Shown: positions 5,578 through 9,862 of the stretch, in pieces | How positions within the stretch are numbered: the stretch's first letter is position 1 | Layout: each line of letters starts with the position of its first letter | Source: an uncultured Clostridium sp. | GTDB lineage: Bacteria; Bacillota; Clostridia; Oscillospirales; Acutalibacteraceae | Length of the DNA stretch: 9,862 nt | Assembly: GCA_934717555.1 (NCBI GenBank) | Contig: CAKUYY010000048.1 | Location: forward strand, 1-9,862 | Reading direction: 5' to 3' | The notes under the pieces: generated by a model | Databases searched by the model: none | Told to the model about the DNA's origin: nothing | Seen by the model: the letters and a program-made list of their open reading frames with translations, nothing else | Made by a program: the position numbers and the translations under genes

Positions 5578-7906
5578 ATTCTCCTGAAAGAAACTGCTCC
5601 AAAGCCAGGAGATCCAGCGTATTCACCTGTTTATCGTGGTTGATGTCTGCCGCCTGTAAAAATGGGCCGGCCAATCCTTCTTTTTCCAACAGATGGTCCC
5701 GGAGAGTGCGAAAATCCAGTGTGTTGACGTTCCCTTCCCCGGAGACATCGCCATAAACAATTAGGGTGAGGGTATCGGAGACCACACCATCCTGCGACAA
5801 TTGGATCACCATACCGGTTCCGGCATTTCCGGAAGAAATCACCTGCTGATTCCGAAGAAGGGTAAACTCCCCTTCTCCCGCCAGGTTTCCCCGAAAAGCA
5901 GCGGCGGAAGTAGAAGGAGAAATTCCGTAAATCCATCCGTGTTCCCGGTCAATGGAATACAGGGAACTTCCGATCTGGCCTGATTCCGGCGGATTGGATG
6001 GGTCTTCTGGATCCGGCAAAGAGAGATCCAAGGGAATGAGGGAACCGCTGTATTCTATCATCACGGGGGAGCCCCCTTGCGTACATAAATGATGCACCTG
6101 TACCGTGAAATGGCCGGGAATTGGGGAGGGTGCCGTCCACTCGATGCCGTTTTGTGTGAGAAAAAGCCCGTCCCCCAATGTGCGGGAAGTACAGGTTCCG
6201 TTATCCAGATCCTGGATGGTGACAGTGGGCATACCCCGGACGCCGCATAACAGGGAACTGTCGAAAGACAGGCTCCAGAGAGAATCCGCCAGTTCCTGTG
6301 GAAATACGCCGCCAGAGGGATATGCGGTGACTCCCTCATCATCGGTATCGTCGGTTTGTGCAGAGAGCAATACACAGGTGGAACCATCTTCCGCTGTGGC
6401 GGCCCCAAAGGACACGCTTGTCAGATGAGGGGAAAGCAGCGTTTCCCGGGTGGGAGGACTTTTTTCCATCAGGGTGTGGATAGCCTGCGCTATCGGATAG
6501 GGGGACAAGGCGGATTGCCGGACAACAGTACTGGATTGGCAGGCCAGTTGAGCGGTATGGTAGAAGGAATCCGGCATGGCGTCCGGCTTTTCAGGAATAT
6601 CTCCGTCCTCTGAGGCCCAGAAGGATAGCACGGCTCCATATGCCAAGGATTCACACCCTTCCATATTTAATGTAAGGGGAGAAAGCCCGTACAGGGCGCG
6701 GTAGAAGTTAACCGCCGCCAAGCCGTCTTCCAAAACCGGCTGGGACAGAGAGGCTGGATGGGTAAACTGGTTGAAATCAGCTGATTGTGTATAAACGTTT
6801 TGTACAGAGAGATTGACAGGCAGGCTATTTTCCCAGCAAGATGCGGTTTGCTCGGCACTTAATGGATGATAGGAAGGACTTATCACAATAGGGTCCAGGG
6901 TTTTTGGCAGATTCAGTTCCAGACATCCTAAGCGGTACCCGCCAGAAGAGGAAAGCAGAATGATCCCGGTATCCCCGGAAACACAAAAATCCAGGGGTGT
7001 TCCCTCAATATCTGGGGATTGCGCGACGGCTTCCCCGGTTTTCCAGTTTAGATACAATAGAGGGCCATCTTCGGGAAAACAGAGAAGAAAATCTTGATAC
7101 AGATAGGGGGAGGGTTCTGGGCAAAGGGAGGAATAGGAAAATTGAAAGCGGTTGTCCTTGAGAAAATACAGATCTCCCGTTCCATCGATATAGGATGTAT
7201 CATCAAGAAAACGATAGGGGAGAATAGGGGAATCCGTGTCCAGATCTACCAGTTGTGACAATGACTCTGGTGAACTGCAATCCAGATAGGAAAACCGGCG
7301 GTTATCGGTATAGGTGATATAAATTTGATCGCCGGAAGGGGAGGAGGTCACGGACGCGATACGGCCATTACAAAGGATAGAGTTTTGCAACGCGCCGTAA
7401 CGGTCAAAGATCAGCAGGGTAGAAGGGGATTCCCGATCCACAGCATAAAATAAACCATAGGAATCCTCCGCCAGGCAGGAACTGTTTTCCAGAAAAAGAT
7501 CCGGAAAGATATAACTTTCAGCTAGGCCGGTGCCCCTTTCATAATAAGTCATCCGTGTGGAAGAAAGAAAGGACTGACCTTCTTCGTCATAATCCATGGT
7601 GGAAGAAGCGATGACCAGAAAAGAAGGGGACAACAGGGCTGCTGTATAAGGAAGGGGATCGGTGAGCAGGGAAGTAAAATCCCCATGCTGGGGATCAAAG
7701 AGGGAGAGCTGAGTCTGCGATTCACTGGAAGAGAGCAAATAAAATGTTTCTCCATGTTCAGGAAAGATAGACAGATGATCACTGGACACAGAGGAGGGAA
7801 GCGTATAATAACGGACTTGCGGATCAGCGGCACCTACTGAAAAAGATAACAGTATCGTTCCTAAAAAGATCATCGCAGCCAACAGAACCTTACATACTTT
7901 TTTCAT
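5558..7906 (-). CDS. secreted protein: probable beta-propeller, CAP/SCP-like region, C-terminal dockerin
   Basis: A 782-residue exported protein. The signal peptide is clear (MKKVCK, hydrophobic 8-24, likely cleavage near GAA|D, 25-28). Residues ~30-340 contain repeated short beta-rich segments such as YLLSSS, GLFYAVD, QIYITYT and DLYFLKD, suggesting a propeller fold (inference). Residues ~391-515 resemble a CAP/SCP domain: DGLAAVNFYRALYGLSPLTL, a helix at SLAYGAVLSFWASE, and PTRETLLSPHLTSVSFGAA. The CAP histidines are not evident. A beta region follows, then a dockerin at 718-774 with two calcium loops: D720, S722, E724, N728, D731 and the near-ideal D754, N756, D758, N762, D765. Dockerins bind cohesins, but single ones also occur on non-cellulosomal clostridial proteins. 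No cohesin is visible. The ATG at 7904-7906 follows GGGGA. Substrate or partner unknown. No convincing promoter was found upstream, although TACAAT is present. Confidence 0.8.
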   Translation of the reverse strand: MKKVCKVLLAAMIFLGTILLSFSVGAADPQVRYYTLPSSVSSDHLSIFPEHGETFYLLSSSESQTQLSLFDPQHGDFTSLLTDPLPYTAALLSPSFLVIASSTMDYDEEGQSFLSSTRMTYYERGTGLAESYIFPDLFLENSSCLAEDSYGLFYAVDRESPSTLLIFDRYGALQNSILCNGRIASVTSSPSGDQIYITYTDNRRFSYLDCSSPESLSQLVDLDTDSPILPYRFLDDTSYIDGTGDLYFLKDNRFQFSYSSLCPEPSPYLYQDFLLCFPEDGPLLYLNWKTGEAVAQSPDIEGTPLDFCVSGDTGIILLSSSGGYRLGCLELNLPKTLDPIVISPSYHPLSAEQTASCWENSLPVNLSVQNVYTQSADFNQFTHPASLSQPVLEDGLAAVNFYRALYGLSPLTLNMEGCESLAYGAVLSFWASEDGDIPEKPDAMPDSFYHTAQLACQSSTVVRQSALSPYPIAQAIHTLMEKSPPTRETLLSPHLTSVSFGAATAEDGSTCVLLSAQTDDTDDEGVTAYPSGGVFPQELADSLWSLSFDSSLLCGVRGMPTVTIQDLDNGTCTSRTLGDGLFLTQNGIEWTAPSPIPGHFTVQVHHLCTQGGSPVMIEYSGSLIPLDLSLPDPEDPSNPPESGQIGSSLYSIDREHGWIYGISPSTSAAAFRGNLAGEGEFTLLRNQQVISSGNAGTGMVIQLSQDGVVSDTLTLIVYGDVSGEGNVNTLDFRTLRDHLLEKEGLAGPFLQAADINHDKQVNTLDLLALEQFLSGEYDISQK

Positions 7907-8033
7907 TGAATTTCCCCATTTCTTCCATGATTTTCCTTTATTGTATTCCTTTGTCGCAGTAAAAACGGGGATTGGTGAAATCTTTTCAAGTTTTTAAAAG
8001 AATCTGTAAGAAGAGATCCCTATGCAAAGATGC

Positions 8034-8062
8034 TGGACAAGCATTGGAAACCTGTGTATAAT
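8034..8062 (+). promoter_or_regulatory. strong sigma-A-type promoter of the 2-hydroxyacid dehydrogenase gene
   Basis: TGGACA (8034-8039, 5/6 match), a 17-bp spacer and a perfect TATAAT (8057-8062). The expected transcription start is near 8069, leaving a short leader with GGTGGG (8080-8085) before the ATG at 8092. This is the best promoter match in the window. Confidence 0.8.
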
Positions 8063-8091
8063 AAAACGAAAAAAAGAAAGGTGGGAAAAAT

Positions 8092-9054
8092 ATGAGGCTT
8101 GTTATCTTGGATGGATATACCACCAACCCCGGCGATGTGGATTGGGGAAGGCTAAAGTCTTTGGGGGAGCTCACCATTTATGAAAAGACATTGGAACATG
8201 AAATCGTAGAGCGGGCCAGAGATGCTGACATTGTCATTACCAATAAAACCCCTCTTTCCGGGGAGACCCTAAAACAGCTCACGAAGTGCCGTTATGTGGG
8301 AACATTATCCACTGGATATAATGTTGTAGATTTGCAAATGGCGGATGCCTTGGGAATTGTAGTATCCAATGTTCCCACCTACTGTACCCAAGCGGTTGCC
8401 CAGATGACATTTGCATTGCTGTTGGAATTGACCAACCATGTGGCGCTCCATGACCAATCCGTACATAGCGGAGACTGGAGTTCCAGCAGCCAGTTTTGTT
8501 ATTGGAAAAGCCCTTTGGTGGAACTGGAGCATAAGACAATGGGAATTCTAGGGTTTGGGAATATTGGGCAGGCAGTAGCGCGTATCGCCCAGGCCATGGG
8601 GATGGAGGTTTTGGTGCACAGCCGTACGAAAAAGGAGCTGCCGGAGGGATATACTTGGGTGGATGAGACAAGATTATTCCAGGAGAGCGATGTCCTTTCC
8701 GTTCATTGCCCGCTGACTTCCCAAACCGAAGGGTTTATTTGCCGGAAAAGGCTGTCTTTGATGAAGAAGAGCGCCTTTTTTATCAATACTTCCCGTGGCC
8801 AGGTCGTGCGGGAGGCGGATTTGGCGGAAGCTCTAAATACAGGGACGATAGCGGGGGCGGCGCTGGATGTGCTTTCCCAAGAACCCCCTGAAAAAGATAA
8901 TCCGCTTTTGACCGCAAAACATTGCATCATCACTCCCCACATTTCTTGGGCGGCAAGGGAATCCCGGATTAGTCTGATTGAGACGGTGACGGATAATATA
9001 GAGCATTTTCTGATGGGGAATCCGCAGAATGTGGTTAATCATCCGGCAAAATAA
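8092..9054 (+). CDS. D-2-hydroxyacid dehydrogenase (glycerate/hydroxypyruvate reductase-like)
   Basis: A 320-residue NAD(P)-dependent dehydrogenase of the D-isomer-specific 2-hydroxyacid family. The split catalytic domain surrounds a Rossmann domain with GILGFGNIGQAVARIAQAMG (G154, G156, G159). Catalytic residues are R235 in NTSRGQVV, E264 in LSQEPP and H283 in TPHISW, all in family spacing. STGYNVVD (73-80) and NVPTYCTQAVAQMTFALLL (93-111) fit the glycerate dehydrogenase/hydroxypyruvate reductase subgroup, whose substrates are hydroxypyruvate or glyoxylate. The exact substrate cannot be fixed from motifs: phosphoglycerate dehydrogenase is unlikely because there is no C-terminal regulatory domain and no serC neighbour. 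It is monocistronic, with its own near-consensus promoter and a strong terminator 19 nt past its stop. Confidence 0.93.
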   Translation: MRLVILDGYTTNPGDVDWGRLKSLGELTIYEKTLEHEIVERARDADIVITNKTPLSGETLKQLTKCRYVGTLSTGYNVVDLQMADALGIVVSNVPTYCTQAVAQMTFALLLELTNHVALHDQSVHSGDWSSSSQFCYWKSPLVELEHKTMGILGFGNIGQAVARIAQAMGMEVLVHSRTKKELPEGYTWVDETRLFQESDVLSVHCPLTSQTEGFICRKRLSLMKKSAFFINTSRGQVVREADLAEALNTGTIAGAALDVLSQEPPEKDNPLLTAKHCIITPHISWAARESRISLIETVTDNIEHFLMGNPQNVVNHPAK

Positions 9055-9072
9055 GCCGGTAGATTACCATAA

Positions 9073-9110
9073 AAAGGACAAAAACCTGCCGTAGCAGGTT
9101 TTTGTCCTTT
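9073..9110. terminator. strong rho-independent terminator, probably bidirectional
   Basis: A perfect 17-bp stem (9073-9089 with 9094-9110) closes on a CGTA loop. The core AAAAACCTGC/GCAGGTTTTT provides an A-run and T-run, so it could terminate either strand. It follows the dehydrogenase stop directly. Confidence 0.88.
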
Positions 9111-9123
9111 AGGGAGGAGTATT

Positions 9124-9165
9124 ATGAAGTGCGCCTCTCTTCCAAAAAGAGCGACGCTGTTATAA
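9124..9165 (+). CDS. possible 13-codon micro-ORF (leader peptide or gene remnant)
   Basis: ATG at 9124 opens MKCASLPKRATLL and stops at TAA (9163-9165). GGGAGGAG (9112-9119) precedes it at ideal distance, beginning 2 nt after the terminator stem ends. There is no similarity to recognise. It lies 174 nt before the methyltransferase gene. It could be a leader peptide, the remnant of a decayed gene, or chance. Confidence 0.2.
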   Translation: MKCASLPKRATLL

Positions 9166-9339
9166 ACGATAGAAAATTTTATATTATCTATCTATAGTAT
9201 AAATCTCACAAATTTGAAAGTCAATAAAATTTCTAGGATTTACCCGGCGAAAATGACATTTTTACAACTTGATGACATGTAAAAAATAGGAAATAGTACT
9301 GAACTTTTCCGGGAGTTTAAAAGACAAAGGAGAATGAAA
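9166..9339 (+). other. AT-rich leader region before the corrinoid methyltransferase gene
   Basis: This stretch contains no supported gene. Possible elements are a GATAGA-N13-TCTATC inverted repeat (9168-9192) and a weak promoter, TTGATG (9269-9274), 17 bp, AATAGT (9292-9297), both 4/6 matches. I saw no cobalamin, SAM or tetrahydrofolate riboswitch signature, although these can be missed by eye. Confidence 0.3.
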
Positions 9340-9862
9340 ATGATTATTATCGGAGAAAAGCTGAACAGTTCCATTCCCAGTGTACATGAAGCTATTGAGA
9401 AGAGGAATGCAGACTTTGTGCAAGACCTTGCCAGACGTCAGGAAGAAGCTGGAGCCCACTATTTGGACATCAATGCGGGAATGTTTGTAGAACAGGAATG
9501 CGAGCATCTTCGTTGGCTGATGAATACGGTGCAAGAGGCGACCTCTTTACCTTTGGTGATAGATACTCCAGATCCGGCGGTAGCCTCTGTACTGGCCAAG
9601 GAGTACAAAGGGGAAAAGCCTATCATCAATTCCGTCACGCTGGAAAAAAACCGCTTTGAACCCATGCTCCGTGCTGCCCTGGAAAATCAAACGGGGCTGG
9701 TTGCGCTTTGTATGGATGACTCCGGTGTACCGGATGGAGTACAGCGGAGAATTCAGTTGGCGGGAGAATTGGTGGAACGATTGACCAAAGCGGGAATGGC
9801 TAGGGAAGACATTTATTTGGACCCTATGGTGCGCCCAGCGGGATCTGGGGAAGCTTATGGGC
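9340..9862 (+). CDS. methyltetrahydrofolate:corrinoid methyltransferase, N-terminal part (runs off window)
   Basis: An open frame of 174 codons continues to the window edge, so the 3' end is missing. It matches the pterin-binding TIM-barrel family shared by dihydropteroate synthase and methyltetrahydrofolate methyltransferases (AcsE, MtgA, MetH domain). Motifs in order are MIIIGEKLNSS (1-11), YLDINAGMF (41-49), LPLVIDTPDP (70-79) with D75, PIINSVTLEK (94-103) with N97, LCMDDSG (123-129) and IYLDPMVRP (158-166) with D161. From memory, D75, N96 and D160 bind the pterin in Moorella AcsE, and these line up almost exactly. The protein should transfer a methyl group between methyl-THF and a corrinoid protein in C1 or methylamine/betaine-type metabolism. 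The ATG at 9340 is chosen over 9334 because AAGGAG (9327-9332) is 7 nt upstream of it but only 1 nt from the other. Confidence 0.9.
   Translation, partial: MIIIGEKLNSSIPSVHEAIEKRNADFVQDLARRQEEAGAHYLDINAGMFVEQECEHLRWLMNTVQEATSLPLVIDTPDPAVASVLAKEYKGEKPIINSVTLEKNRFEPMLRAALENQTGLVALCMDDSGVPDGVQRRIQLAGELVERLTKAGMAREDIYLDPMVRPAGSGEAYG

Noticed and set aside
1..9862. CRISPR array or cas genes to accompany the CARF protein.
   Set aside because: I found no regularly spaced direct repeats and no Cas protein motifs on either strand in the window.

Overview
The window looks like chromosome from a low-to-mid-GC anaerobic Firmicute of the class Clostridia, probably near Oscillospiraceae/Ruminococcaceae. 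This is inferred from four things: an NAD-linked PyrK/PyrD pair, a secreted protein ending in a dockerin repeat, strong GGAGG ribosome sites with sigma-A-like promoters, and a methyltetrahydrofolate:corrinoid methyltransferase typical of C1/corrinoid metabolism. No rRNA, tRNA, CRISPR array, insertion sequence or phage gene was seen.

Layout. Positions 1-252 (minus) hold the N-terminal part of a MarR-type regulator, read from a TTG start, with a 38-bp palindrome over its promoter. Divergent from it (plus) is a tightly packed pyrK-pyrD-histidine phosphatase cluster (467-2858), with the genes joined by 4-bp and 7-bp overlaps. A terminator-like hairpin, which also lies inside a possible 33-codon ORF, separates this from ruvX and a VanZ-family membrane protein (2970-4300), again joined by an ATGA overlap. 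A shared terminator at 4301-4339 ends this block and the convergent minus-strand block.

The minus-strand block (7906 to 4319) encodes a 782-residue secreted protein (probable beta-propeller, CAP/SCP-like region, dockerin) and then a 398-residue CARF-domain protein of the Card1/Can2 (DUF1887) type. The second gene has its own good promoter, whose -35 lies in the end of the first gene. From 8034 the plus strand has a near-consensus promoter, a D-2-hydroxyacid dehydrogenase, a strong terminator, a tiny ORF with an excellent ribosome site, and the 5' part of the corrinoid methyltransferase gene, which runs off the window.

Functionally, pyrK/pyrD form the NAD-dependent dihydroorotate dehydrogenase of pyrimidine synthesis. 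The other genes look like independent transcription units. The most interesting item is the CARF-nuclease gene. Such proteins are known as cyclic-oligoadenylate-activated effectors of type III CRISPR, yet here it sits alone among housekeeping genes, and its PD-(D/E)xK motif reads SCK where Glu is expected in Card1.
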